A program made the translations under genes and the position numbers. This document shows, piece by piece, positions 5,879 through 12,108 of a stretch of DNA of 13,814 bases. The stretch's first letter is position 1; each line of letters opens with the position of its first letter. Under the pieces are notes generated by a model. That model saw only the letters and a list, made by a program, of their open reading frames with translations. It was not told the DNA's origin and did not search any database. Origin of the DNA: CAYLUN01 sp964386865 (GTDB lineage: Bacteria; Verrucomicrobiota; Kiritimatiellia; RFP12; UBA1067); NCBI GenBank assembly GCA_964386865.1, contig CAYLUN010000125.1:1-13814 (forward strand), read 5' to 3'.

Positions 5879-8451
5879 CAGGGCTCAAGACCCGCCGCCC
5901 ACGCCGTGCCACGACGATAAAGCGTGCCGACCGCACTGCCCAGCGCCTTCGCACTGTGGCCGAGAGCGCAGTGGAACGTCCGCCCCTTGCCGGGCGTCAG
6001 CACGAAAACCATCGGGTATTGCTTCTGGTCCACCTTCGAGGCCGCAGTGGCCAGCACCTGGATCGGGGCCGCGCCGTCGAGACAGGTGTACAGTTCGTCA
6101 TCCGTATCAAAATCGGCAAGGCCCTTCGTGATCGAGTGGGACGCATCCGTGATCAACACCTTGAACGGCCCGCGCGGGTCATGGCCGCGCAGCTTCGGGT
6201 TCCAGACCCGCCCCGCGATCACGCCGAAATCAGCGGCTACGGTCATCGTGGGCCAATCGATGAACGCGCCGGAGGCGAAATGGACCAGGACCAGGCCCTT
6301 CCCGCCTTCGACCGCACGCTTCAGGTTCGCCAGAGCGCCTTCCGGCACCTCGACCTTGTTGTTCTGATAATGCAGCACGATCACGTCATACTTGCCCAGT
6401 TCGGGTGACGCCAGGGTCCGGGGATCCTCGCTCACGCTCACCTCCAACCGCTTGTCCTCCGCAATGGCCTCCGTCAGCAGCGGGGTCGTCTCGCGCCAAT
6501 TGTGCATCTCCATCCCCGTCACGATCAGGACTTTCTTAGGCGCGCCCGCATTGGCTTTCACCACAGGCTTCTGCGGCTTCTCTTCCGTTTGCCGTGCCGC
6601 CGTGAGGCGGTTCTCTTTCCCTGTCGCCTCGCTCAGCCACACCTCGCCCACAACCACATTGCCGGCCGCCTCGCGGCGGAACTCGATGACGCCCCGGCCG
6701 TCCTTGATGGCTGCAGCGGGGACGCTCGCCGTTATCGTCGCCGCCGCCTCCTGCTTGCCTTTCCACGCCGGCAGCGCCGTTTTAGCCACCACCTGCTGCC
6801 CGTTGGCCCACACGGACTGCGCGCGTCCGTTGCCGTCATAATCCCACCACGTAAAGCCGAGCTGGTACGGCTGGCCCGCCTTCAGCCCCGTCACCTCCAC
6901 AGTCAACGTGTCCCCCGCGAAGGCGATGGTGCCCTCCGGCTGCTCCGCATAGGTGAACGGCTTGCCATTCACAACGCGCAGCCGCACCCCCTCTTTGCCC
7001 GTTATTTCCATGGCCGGGCCGCAGTCCAGATACGCCAGCGCGGCGTACCGCACCCACGCCAAGGCCTTCCGCTCCACCGCGCGCGCCGCCAGCGTGCGGT
7101 GTACCACGCTCGACGCCGGATCATCAGCCACTTTCCTCAGGTCAACAACAGCCGCCAGATCAGGCCACTCCACCAGCGCCCGCACCGCCGTGTCGCGCAA
7201 CATGGCGTCGGGCGACGCGAGCCGCTCGCGCACCGGCACCAGCGCGTCTTCGCCGCCGAGCGGCACCACAGCCCGCAGCACCGCCGCCTGCGCCTGGACC
7301 GTCACCTCTCCGCCCTGCAGCCGAGCTAGCAGCGGCGCGAGACGCGCCTTCCGGTCTGTCATGCGCCGCCCCATCTGACGGACCGCGCCTTCCACCTGTT
7401 CGCTGTTCACGCCGCCCAGCAGTTTCACCACCTGCGGATAGGCCGCCACATCGCCGCTCCGGCCCAGCACCTTCAACGCGGCGCTCTGCACCTTCTCGTC
7501 GGCATCGCTTGCCGCACGCAGGAGCACCGGCGTCAGGTCGGGTATGCCGCGCGCCACGGCGGCATTGATCTGCGCAACGCGCGCCACACCCTTGCCCGCA
7601 GCGATGCCCGTGAGGATCGCCGCATCCACACCCGGCGCGGTCAGTTGCGCCAACGCCTCCTCGGCACCCAGCTCTGCAAGCACCGCCACGCTGCCCGCAT
7701 CGCCGACCGCGCCGAGCGCGCGGACCGCCGCGGATCGCACGTTTTCATCGGGGCTGCCCGCAAGCCCAGTCACCGCGTCGCGGGCCGCCGTGACCTTGCG
7801 CTCGGCCAGCACGGCCAGCACCAGCGCTTGCCGCGCGGCATCGAGGGTCGCCACCTCCTGCGCCAACGCTCGGCCGTCCAGCAGGCCGACCCGTTGGATC
7901 GCCGTGGCACTCACAACCGGGTCGACGTCGCGCAGGGCTTTCACGCAGACCGGCAGCGCCGCTTCCGGATAGTAGCGGGCCAGCGCTGAGAGCCCGGCCA
8001 CGCGCGTTGCAGGATTCACATGGGCCGCCTCGGCGAGATAGACCGCCACAGGTTCCGCCTTCGACGGCGCAGCAACAACCTCGCCGAGCGCGATCCGCGC
8101 ATCAGCGGCCGTTGCGGGATTCGACAGAAGTTTGCGCAGAGTCAGCGTTTCGGCCTCGCCCGCGACTCGTGCGAGGTGCTGGCAGAGTACCGTCCGCGCC
8201 AGCGGCGCCGTCACCGGCTCAACCGCCGCTTCGGCCAGCAGCGCTGCCAGCGCCTGCCGCTGCTCCACGTCGCCAGCCACCTTCGGAACGGCCTGCTCCA
8301 GCAGGATAAACGGTTGCCGCGGCTGCATGCCGTCGCTCGCACGCACCTGCCGCACCGCCTCGCGTATGTTTTCCGGCAGCGGCGCGCCAACTGCCGCAAA
8401 CACACCCGCCACGACCAAAACGCCAAGATAACTGAAATAACTCTGCTTCAT
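5878..8451 (-). CDS. Secreted HEAT-repeat protein with C-terminal ThuA domain
   Basis: This 857-residue protein has four parts. Residues 1-22 are a Sec signal peptide. Residues about 60-465 are Ala/Val/Leu-rich helical repeats of the HEAT/PBS-lyase type (for example ENVRSAAVRALGAVGD at 236-251 and EKVQSAALKVLGRSGD at 319-334). Residues about 475-610 form a beta-sandwich-like segment with FTWWDYDGNG. After a Lys/Pro-rich linker, residues 639-857 are a ThuA domain: KKVLIVTGMEMHNWRE, GKGLVLVHFASGAF, GHDPRGPFKV, DELYTCL and GKGRTFHCALGHSAKAL. ThuA works with the Gfo/Idh-type ThuB in trehalose utilisation by way of 3-keto sugars. The HEAT part may act as a scaffold, which is inference. The ATG has GAGGG upstream; the stop overlaps the next start as TGATG. 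The ThuA call is firm and its chemistry here is unproven. Confidence 0.9.
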   Translation of the reverse strand: MKQSYFSYLGVLVVAGVFAAVGAPLPENIREAVRQVRASDGMQPRQPFILLEQAVPKVAGDVEQRQALAALLAEAAVEPVTAPLARTVLCQHLARVAGEAETLTLRKLLSNPATAADARIALGEVVAAPSKAEPVAVYLAEAAHVNPATRVAGLSALARYYPEAALPVCVKALRDVDPVVSATAIQRVGLLDGRALAQEVATLDAARQALVLAVLAERKVTAARDAVTGLAGSPDENVRSAAVRALGAVGDAGSVAVLAELGAEEALAQLTAPGVDAAILTGIAAGKGVARVAQINAAVARGIPDLTPVLLRAASDADEKVQSAALKVLGRSGDVAAYPQVVKLLGGVNSEQVEGAVRQMGRRMTDRKARLAPLLARLQGGEVTVQAQAAVLRAVVPLGGEDALVPVRERLASPDAMLRDTAVRALVEWPDLAAVVDLRKVADDPASSVVHRTLAARAVERKALAWVRYAALAYLDCGPAMEITGKEGVRLRVVNGKPFTYAEQPEGTIAFAGDTLTVEVTGLKAGQPYQLGFTWWDYDGNGRAQSVWANGQQVVAKTALPAWKGKQEAAATITASVPAAAIKDGRGVIEFRREAAGNVVVGEVWLSEATGKENRLTAARQTEEKPQKPVVKANAGAPKKVLIVTGMEMHNWRETTPLLTEAIAEDKRLEVSVSEDPRTLASPELGKYDVIVLHYQNNKVEVPEGALANLKRAVEGGKGLVLVHFASGAFIDWPTMTVAADFGVIAGRVWNPKLRGHDPRGPFKVLITDASHSITKGLADFDTDDELYTCLDGAAPIQVLATAASKVDQKQYPMVFVLTPGKGRTFHCALGHSAKALGSAVGTLYRRGTAWAAGLEP

Positions 8452-8504
8452 TGATAATCCCTCAAGAATCCGTTTTTGCTCTTGTAGCTTTGACAGGGCG
8501 GATT

Positions 8505-8546
8505 CCCCGAACCCGCCGCGGACGCCTCCCCGAGGCGTCCCTGCCT
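8505..8546. repeat. Hairpin repeat, copy 1 (oxidoreductase-ThuA junction)
   Basis: A 9-bp perfect stem, GGACGCCTC and GAGGCGTCC, encloses a CCC loop, flanked by CCCCGAACC and CTGCCT. The same arrangement with loop GGG occurs at 9908-9949. It lies in the 104-bp gap between the oxidoreductase stop and the ThuA-protein start. With no T-run it is not a classical terminator. It resembles REP-type palindromes that protect or trim polycistronic mRNA. Confidence 0.8.
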
Positions 8547-8555
8547 GTCAACGCC

Positions 8556-9872
8556 TTACACGTGCCAGGGGTTACGCAGCGTCCGGGACAGCATCCGGTC
8601 GGCCGCAGCGTCGTTGGCGAACCGCTCCTTGCTCCAGTCCCAGACCATTCTCCGTCCCGTGCGCGTGGCGATGTCTGCCACCAGCGACGCCGTCGTCGCA
8701 GCATGACACGCCTCGACCGGCGCGACCGGATCACGCCGGGTCTGGATGCAGCTGACAAAGTTTTCCATGTGGTTGTTGGACACATAGAGATGCTCTTCGC
8801 CGGGCTTGATGACGGCGTCGAGCAGCGACACGGGATCGGCCTTGATAGAGCCGCGCGTCACGTGAACCCAGCCCTTGTCGCCTTCGAACCGGACGCCGTG
8901 CCCGACCGGCGAGCTCTGGTCGTCATGGAAGCGCAGCCGCAAGCCCTCGGGCGTGGTCATCTTCACCGACCAGCCGAACGACACGTCGGCTTCGCCCTCG
9001 GGAAGGAATTCGGCCGTGCCTTCGACCTCCAGCGTTGACGAGGCCAGCGCGGGCGCGCCCCAGAGCGCAATGTCGAGATGATGCACGCCCCAACTCTGAA
9101 TCCAGCCGGCACAGTAGTCGGTCATGAAGTACCAGTAGTACGCGCACAGCCCGTCGCGGTACGGCTTCAACGGCGCCGGGCCGAGCCACAGGTCATAGTT
9201 CAGATCCGCAGGCACCGGCGCCACCGGCAGGCAGAGATTGTTCCGCCCGCTCGGCAGGCGCAAGTTGTGCCGCCCGCTCGGCACAGCGGCGGTCACCGTA
9301 TGCAGCTTGCCGAGATAGCCGTTGCGGGCCAGCTCGCAGGCGAAGCGGAACTGCCGGCCAGACCGCTGCTGCATGCCCGCCTGCAGGATGCGGCCGGTTC
9401 GGCGCACCGCCTCGCAGACCGCGCGACCCTCGGCGACGGTCAGCGACAGCGCCTTCTCGCAGTACACGTCCTTGCCGGCCTTCATCGCCTCGACCGACAT
9501 GATCGCGTGCCAGTTCTCGGGCGAAGCGAGCGTCACGGCGTCGATGTCCGGCCGCGCCAGCAGCTCGCGGAAATCCTGTGTGGCCAGGCAGCCCTGCGTG
9601 CCATACTTCGCATCCACAACCTTGCTCATCCGGGCGGCCCGCGAGCGGAATACGTCGCACACCGCTACGACCTGCACCTCCTTGAAGGCCGAGATCTCGT
9701 TGACATGCCCGGTGCCGCGCTCCCCCATGCCGATGGATCCGACGGCGATCCGGTTGCTCGGCGCGACCGCGCCGTCGCGACCGAGCGCCTTCGCCGGAAT
9801 GAAGGTTGGGAGAGCCAGCGCCGACGCGGCGGCGGATGCTAGGAACTGTCTGCGTGAGAATGGCTTGCTCAT
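8556..9872 (-). CDS. Tat-exported Gfo/Idh/MocA-family oxidoreductase
   Basis: This 438-residue NAD(P)-dependent dehydrogenase starts with a twin-arginine signal (SRRQFLASAAASALALP, residues 6-22). The Rossmann fold begins at RIAVGSIGMGERG (41-53). VCDV (71-74) follows the second strand. DVYCEKALS (135-143) is the conserved E-K segment with Ala141 in place of the usual Pro. The C-terminal half has GVHHLDIALWG (262-272), the usual His-Asp substrate region, and WYFMTDYCAGW (247-257), typical of the exported PVC-type branch. Exported members fold with the cofactor bound, as in glucose-fructose oxidoreductase, and can oxidise a sugar carbon (often C3 of a glycoside). Residues about 198-216 contain a nine-residue tandem duplication. 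The start has GGGGA about 12 nt upstream, a slightly long spacing. It follows tetR by 19 bp and precedes the ThuA gene. The family is certain; the substrate is not. Confidence 0.92.
   Translation of the reverse strand: MSKPFSRRQFLASAAASALALPTFIPAKALGRDGAVAPSNRIAVGSIGMGERGTGHVNEISAFKEVQVVAVCDVFRSRAARMSKVVDAKYGTQGCLATQDFRELLARPDIDAVTLASPENWHAIMSVEAMKAGKDVYCEKALSLTVAEGRAVCEAVRRTGRILQAGMQQRSGRQFRFACELARNGYLGKLHTVTAAVPSGRHNLRLPSGRNNLCLPVAPVPADLNYDLWLGPAPLKPYRDGLCAYYWYFMTDYCAGWIQSWGVHHLDIALWGAPALASSTLEVEGTAEFLPEGEADVSFGWSVKMTTPEGLRLRFHDDQSSPVGHGVRFEGDKGWVHVTRGSIKADPVSLLDAVIKPGEEHLYVSNNHMENFVSCIQTRRDPVAPVEACHAATTASLVADIATRTGRRMVWDWSKERFANDAAADRMLSRTLRNPWHV
9228..9281 (-). repeat. In-frame 27-bp tandem duplication inside the oxidoreductase gene
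   Basis: Positions 9228-9254 and 9255-9281 match at 22 of 27 bases and encode PSGRHNLRL and PSGRNNLCL back to back. The reading frame is kept. The repeat lies between the nucleotide-binding and C-terminal domains, where a loop could tolerate it. Confidence 0.8.
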
Positions 9873-9891
9873 TGTTTTGTGGTCTCCCCTT

Positions 9892-10605
9892 CTATTGAGT
9901 TACGTTTCCCCGAACCGTCCGCGGACGCCTCGGGGAGGCGTCCCTGCCTCTCCGGCCTCCGCCAACCGCTCTCAGCACCATACTTTCTGGTATGCCCGAT
10001 GGCACGCCAAGCCTGAAAATCCCCAGCAGCCCTTCGACGATGGCCTGTCGCTCAGAGGGCTCCGCGATGTGCGGCTCGAACCCCGCGCGCAGCTTGAGTC
10101 CCTCCATGGCCTCCAGCATCAGATCCGCATCCCGCCGCGCATCCCTGTCCGAGATCCTCCCGGCCATTTGCGCGGCCGTTACCAGGCCGACGTAGAACTC
10201 GCGCACGGAGCTGTAGAACTGCGTCCAACTGGCCCGCACGTCGGCGTCCTCCTGCATCAGCATGAAGATACCGGTGGTAAAAAGCCGGTTCCGCCGTTCA
10301 ATAATGCACGAATCGACGCTGAAGGTGAGCGCACGCTGTAGGCGCTTGAGGGGATCCTGCGACGGCGCGATCGCCGCCTGGACATCGGCCTGCCACTGCC
10401 GGTAGTAGTGCTGGCAGGCCGCGAGGATCAGCTCCTTCTTGTTCTTGTAATGCCAGTAGAGGCTGCCTTTGGTCACGCCGGCGCGGCCCGCGACCTGGTC
10501 GAGGTTGACCTTGGCGAAGCCGTTGTCGGCGAAAAGCTCAAACGCGCTCTGGGCGAGGAGCGGCGGCATGTGCGGAGCCGACGCCCGTGAACGGATTGTT
10601 TTCAT
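9892..10605 (-). CDS. TetR/AcrR-family transcriptional regulator
   Basis: From ATG 10605 the protein has 237 residues. The N-terminal helix-turn-helix is clear: AFELFADNGFAKVNLDQVA (21-39), then RAGVTKGSLYWHYKNKKELI (41-60). The C-terminal ligand-binding domain contains RRNRLFTTGIFMLMQEDADV and shows no identifiable ligand. An in-frame start exists at 10662, but the promoter and operator lie inside that extension, so 10605 is preferred. No ribosome site precedes it and the predicted transcript start is only a few bases away, so translation may be leaderless. The last residues (GRDASPRRPRTVRG) are encoded by the hairpin repeat at 9908-9949, so the tail is not ancestral. The gene probably represses its own promoter and, being only 19 bp upstream, the oxidoreductase/ThuA/isomerase genes. 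Confidence 0.88.
   Translation of the reverse strand: MKTIRSRASAPHMPPLLAQSAFELFADNGFAKVNLDQVAGRAGVTKGSLYWHYKNKKELILAACQHYYRQWQADVQAAIAPSQDPLKRLQRALTFSVDSCIIERRNRLFTTGIFMLMQEDADVRASWTQFYSSVREFYVGLVTAAQMAGRISDRDARRDADLMLEAMEGLKLRAGFEPHIAEPSERQAIVEGLLGIFRLGVPSGIPESMVLRAVGGGRRGRDASPRRPRTVRGNVTQ
9908..9949. repeat. Hairpin repeat, copy 2 (3' end of tetR)
   Basis: This has the same 9-bp stem GGACGCCTC / GAGGCGTCC, here with loop GGG, and the same flanks as copy 1. It lies inside the last codons of tetR and upstream of the oxidoreductase, so the two copies bracket that cistron in the operon. Confidence 0.8.
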
Positions 10606-10609
10606 GTGG

Positions 10610-10632
10610 CCATACTGTACGGTACGGTATGG
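10610..10632. promoter_or_regulatory. TetR-type operator, 23-bp near-palindrome
   Basis: The outer half-sites CCATAC and GTATGG are perfect inverted copies and the inner GTAC tetramers also mirror each other. Apart from the central base only one symmetrical pair is mismatched. The element overlaps the -10 region and spacer of the tetR promoter and ends five bases before the tetR ATG. Size, symmetry and position fit a TetR-family dimer (or pair of dimers) repressing its own promoter. Confidence 0.75.
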
Positions 10633-10643
10633 AAGTCTGTCAA
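10614..10643 (-). promoter_or_regulatory. Sigma-70-type promoter of tetR and the downstream operon
   Basis: A perfect -35 TTGACA (complement of 10638-10643) is followed after 18 bp by TACAGT (complement of 10614-10619, 4 of 6 matches to TATAAT). Transcription should start near 10607-10608, only one to three bases before the tetR ATG. The -35 box overlaps the end of the symporter fragment. The 23-bp palindrome covers the -10 box. Confidence 0.6.
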
Positions 10644-11065
10644 GTCGGTTTCTGACCTTCATCGGAGGCCCCCGAATCCATAGCGAGGCCGGCGGCGTTG
10701 AGCATCAGGCTCGAGACGAGGACGGAGACCGCGATGGATATCCTGAGCGCCCAGCCGAAGACCGCGCTGAAGCTCGCCTCGGTGCGCTCGCCGGTGCTCC
10801 TCGCCTCGGCCGCGGCAACGTCCGCCACCATCGACTCGCCAAACATCCAGGTGCCGACCGAGCCGGACGCGAGAAAGACCGGCAGCAACCTTCGCAGCCA
10901 GGGCGACGCGGGGGTGTAGTGCCGCCAGGAGGCCACCCCGCCCAGCGCCGCCATGCCCAGCAGCAGCAATTGGGCGCGCCGCTTGCCCATGGCGATCAGC
11001 GTCACGGCAAACCAGGAAGCGGCGCTCACCGCGGAGGCCATGCAGCTCGGTTGACCGGCACGCAA
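10640..11065 (-). pseudogene. C-terminal fragment of a GPH-family (MelB-like, MFS_2) sugar:cation symporter
   Basis: The 141-residue frame holds about four hydrophobic segments. The motif ESMVADV (77-83) followed by ARSTGERTEASFSAVFGWALR (88-108) matches the conserved loop of GPH symporters (S-M-x-A-D ... T-G-x-R-x-E-G-x-F), usually near residue 350 of about 450. HYTPASPWLRRLLPVF upstream fits the preceding membrane segments. Only a TTG or a later ATG (11041) can start it, no ribosome site is evident, and the frame is closed by TGA just upstream, so about 300 N-terminal residues are missing. The intact gene would have imported a sugar for the operon below. Its 3' end is intact and abuts the tetR promoter. 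Confidence 0.55.
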
Positions 11066-11115
11066 TCAGCGGTTGCGCGGCGCTTAACCGTCCGGTGCGG
11101 GTGGATGAAGCCGCC

Positions 11116-11170
11116 TTGTACACATGTGATACACTTTCGAACGGATAATGACTGCTAAAGTGTACCAGTG
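11116..11170. mobile_element. Possible IS21-like terminal region, solo
   Basis: TACACTTT at 11130-11137 and its inverted copy AAAGTGTA at 11157-11164 enclose ACGGATAATGACTG. Repeated (T)ACACTTT motifs of this kind are typical of IS21-family ends as I remember them. No istA or istB gene is nearby. It lies about 60 bp upstream of the break in the symporter fragment, which fits truncation by an insertion. A simple regulatory inverted repeat is the alternative. Confidence 0.3.
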
Positions 11171-11239
11171 AGAGAAACGGGGCAAAACGTGCGGAACCGC
11201 CTAAATTTCAATAAATCGCGCTATTTCAGGGCATAAAAA

Positions 11240-11284
11240 TGGTGGCAAGGGCCGGGGTCGAACCGGCGACACGCGGATTTTCAG
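11240..11284 (-). mobile_element. 3' half of tRNA-Phe(GAA): integrase attachment-site remnant
   Basis: Read on the minus strand, the 45 nt run exactly from the anticodon loop (CTGAAAA, anticodon GAA) through the 3' anticodon stem TCCGC, variable loop GTGTC, a perfect T-arm (GCCGG, TTCGACC, CCGGC), acceptor strand CCTTGCC, discriminator A and encoded CCA. The 5' half is absent: the preceding bases cannot pair with TCCGC and no GGCAAGG lies at the right distance. Tyrosine recombinases commonly cross over at the anticodon loop and leave such a 3' copy at the far end of an integrated element. With this orientation the element should lie to the right (above 11284), with the intact tRNA-Phe at its other end beyond the window. 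Confidence 0.8.
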
Positions 11285-11370
11285 GCCAAAACCAGCAAAA
11301 TGCCAGATCCTGTAATATCGTGCAAGTACAAGTAATATCAAGCATTTACGGTGTCTCTCAGAACCCGAAT

Positions 11371-11388
11371 CCTGCACCAAAATGCAGG
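11371..11388 (+). terminator. Weak hairpin followed by GTTTT
   Basis: CCTGCA and TGCAGG form a 6-bp stem with a CCAAAA loop, followed by a short T-run. It is weak and has no gene clearly ending before it, so it is at best a possible terminator. Confidence 0.25.
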
Positions 11389-11402
11389 GTTTTGCTGCCG
11401 CG

Positions 11403-11544
11403 GTCTACCGGAGGTCTACCGCGGATCTACCGGATGACAAGCGGAGTCGATTCTAGAAACAAGCCCAGATTTATTGGCTCTTGAGAACTGCGGTCTACCG
11501 GTAGTCTACCGGGAAAATGCCGGGGAGCTACTGGGGTCTACCGG
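11403..11544 (+). repeat. Six GTCTACCGG motifs with 11-bp phasing (putative arm-type recombinase sites)
   Basis: The 9-bp motif occurs at 11403, 11414 (last base C), 11425 (first base A), 11493, 11504 and 11536, all in one orientation. Starts within clusters are exactly 11 bp apart, about one helical turn. The array begins about 120 bp from the tRNA-Phe fragment, on the side where the integrated element should lie. Short direct repeats stacked by helical turn near a core site are typical of integrase arm-type sites. Iterons or binding sites for another protein are alternatives. Confidence 0.7.
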
Positions 11545-11610
11545 AGTCCCCAAAATATAAGGGATTCTTGATCTCTTAGTCCGCGCCTCCGAATTTCAGT
11601 CCGCGCCGTC

Positions 11611-11826
11611 TTGGGTATAGACCTGTACCGGAGCTTAGGCAACCGCCCTCCGCGCCGGGGGCGTTCACAAAGCCGAACACGGGGCGAACTGCGTTGGGAC
11701 ACACTCGGCATTCCTCATCTACGGAAACTCCCGGCCTTGCAGTGGAAAATCAGAAACATCAACCGGATGGACGATGCCAAGCGTGACTTGGCACTGGCAA
11801 AACTCAAAGCGGCCTTGAGCCCGTAG
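11611..11826 (+). CDS. Small ORF, probably the C-terminal fragment of a conserved protein
   Basis: The frame has 71 residues from a TTG; the first 26 are Arg/Gly-rich and not convincing. The last 45 (LRWDTLGIPHLRKLPALQW, then KIRNINRMDDAKRDLALAKL and KAALSP) look like real protein: an aromatic/Leu segment and a charged amphipathic helix. The pattern L-P-A-x-x-W-K-x-x-N resembles the end of small proteins found beside mobile elements, but I cannot name a family with certainty. No ribosome site or proper start is visible, so it may be a remnant. It lies inside the presumed integrated element. Confidence 0.35.
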   Translation: MGIDLYRSLGNRPPRRGRSQSRTRGELRWDTLGIPHLRKLPALQWKIRNINRMDDAKRDLALAKLKAALSP

Positions 11827-12108
11827 ACCCAAGTCCCGGCAAGTCTAACCCGCTGCCAATAGCGCAGCCTTACCCTCAATAAACCGTATGCTGACAAGAA
11901 CCCGGGGCCGGGCGCTACATGACAAGTGGTCTTATATTTACTTTCGTCGTGTGGTCTGTATGTTAAAGCTTTCAAATCGTCATCAACCCCGGCGCTCGCA
12001 CTGCACTGTCTTAACCATCGCTTGAGACGTGGCAAGTGTTCGTTCTTTGTTTGTCATGGTTGCTTTCCGCTAAATTGCCTCATCGGATCAGGAGTCGTGA
12101 ACACGGCA
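11827..12108. other. Gene-poor stretch downstream of the secreted-protein gene
   Basis: I see no convincing gene or strong terminator here. A 24-codon minus-strand frame begins at ATG 12057 (MTNKERTLATSQ) with a GGAAAG sequence upstream and stops at 11983; it could be the stub of a lost gene. A longer minus-strand frame at 11715-12035 is Arg/Leu-rich with no recognisable features. Confidence 0.4.

Noticed and set aside
6502..7329. Long plus-strand frame opposite the ThuA gene
   Set aside because: It is Arg/His/Pro-rich antisense of a well-supported gene, with no recognisable motif.
8505..8546. Hairpin considered as a Rho-independent terminator
   Set aside because: There is no T-run on either strand, and the same palindrome occurs inside the end of tetR, so a repeat element fits better.
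9078..9842. 254-codon plus-strand frame opposite the oxidoreductase
   Set aside because: It is antisense of a firm Gfo/Idh gene with shadow-like composition.
10469..11158. 229-codon plus-strand frame opposite tetR and the symporter fragment
   Set aside because: It crosses the tetR promoter and two recognisable minus-strand genes, and its own sequence is low-complexity Gly/Arg/Gln.
11240..11284. Considered as a complete functional tRNA gene
   Set aside because: The D-arm, 5' acceptor strand and 5' anticodon stem are absent upstream on the minus strand.
11239..11484. 81-codon frame starting MVARAGVEPATRGFS
   Set aside because: This familiar peptide comes from reading the antisense of a tRNA 3' end. 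The bases are explained by the tRNA-Phe fragment and the repeat array.
11403..11544. Repeat cluster considered as a CRISPR array
   Set aside because: Units are only 9 bp, with 2-bp gaps inside clusters and irregular gaps between them; there are no spacers of normal size and no cas genes.
11715..12035. 106-codon minus-strand frame
   Set aside because: It has no ribosome site, signal or motif and overlaps the more protein-like plus-strand fragment.
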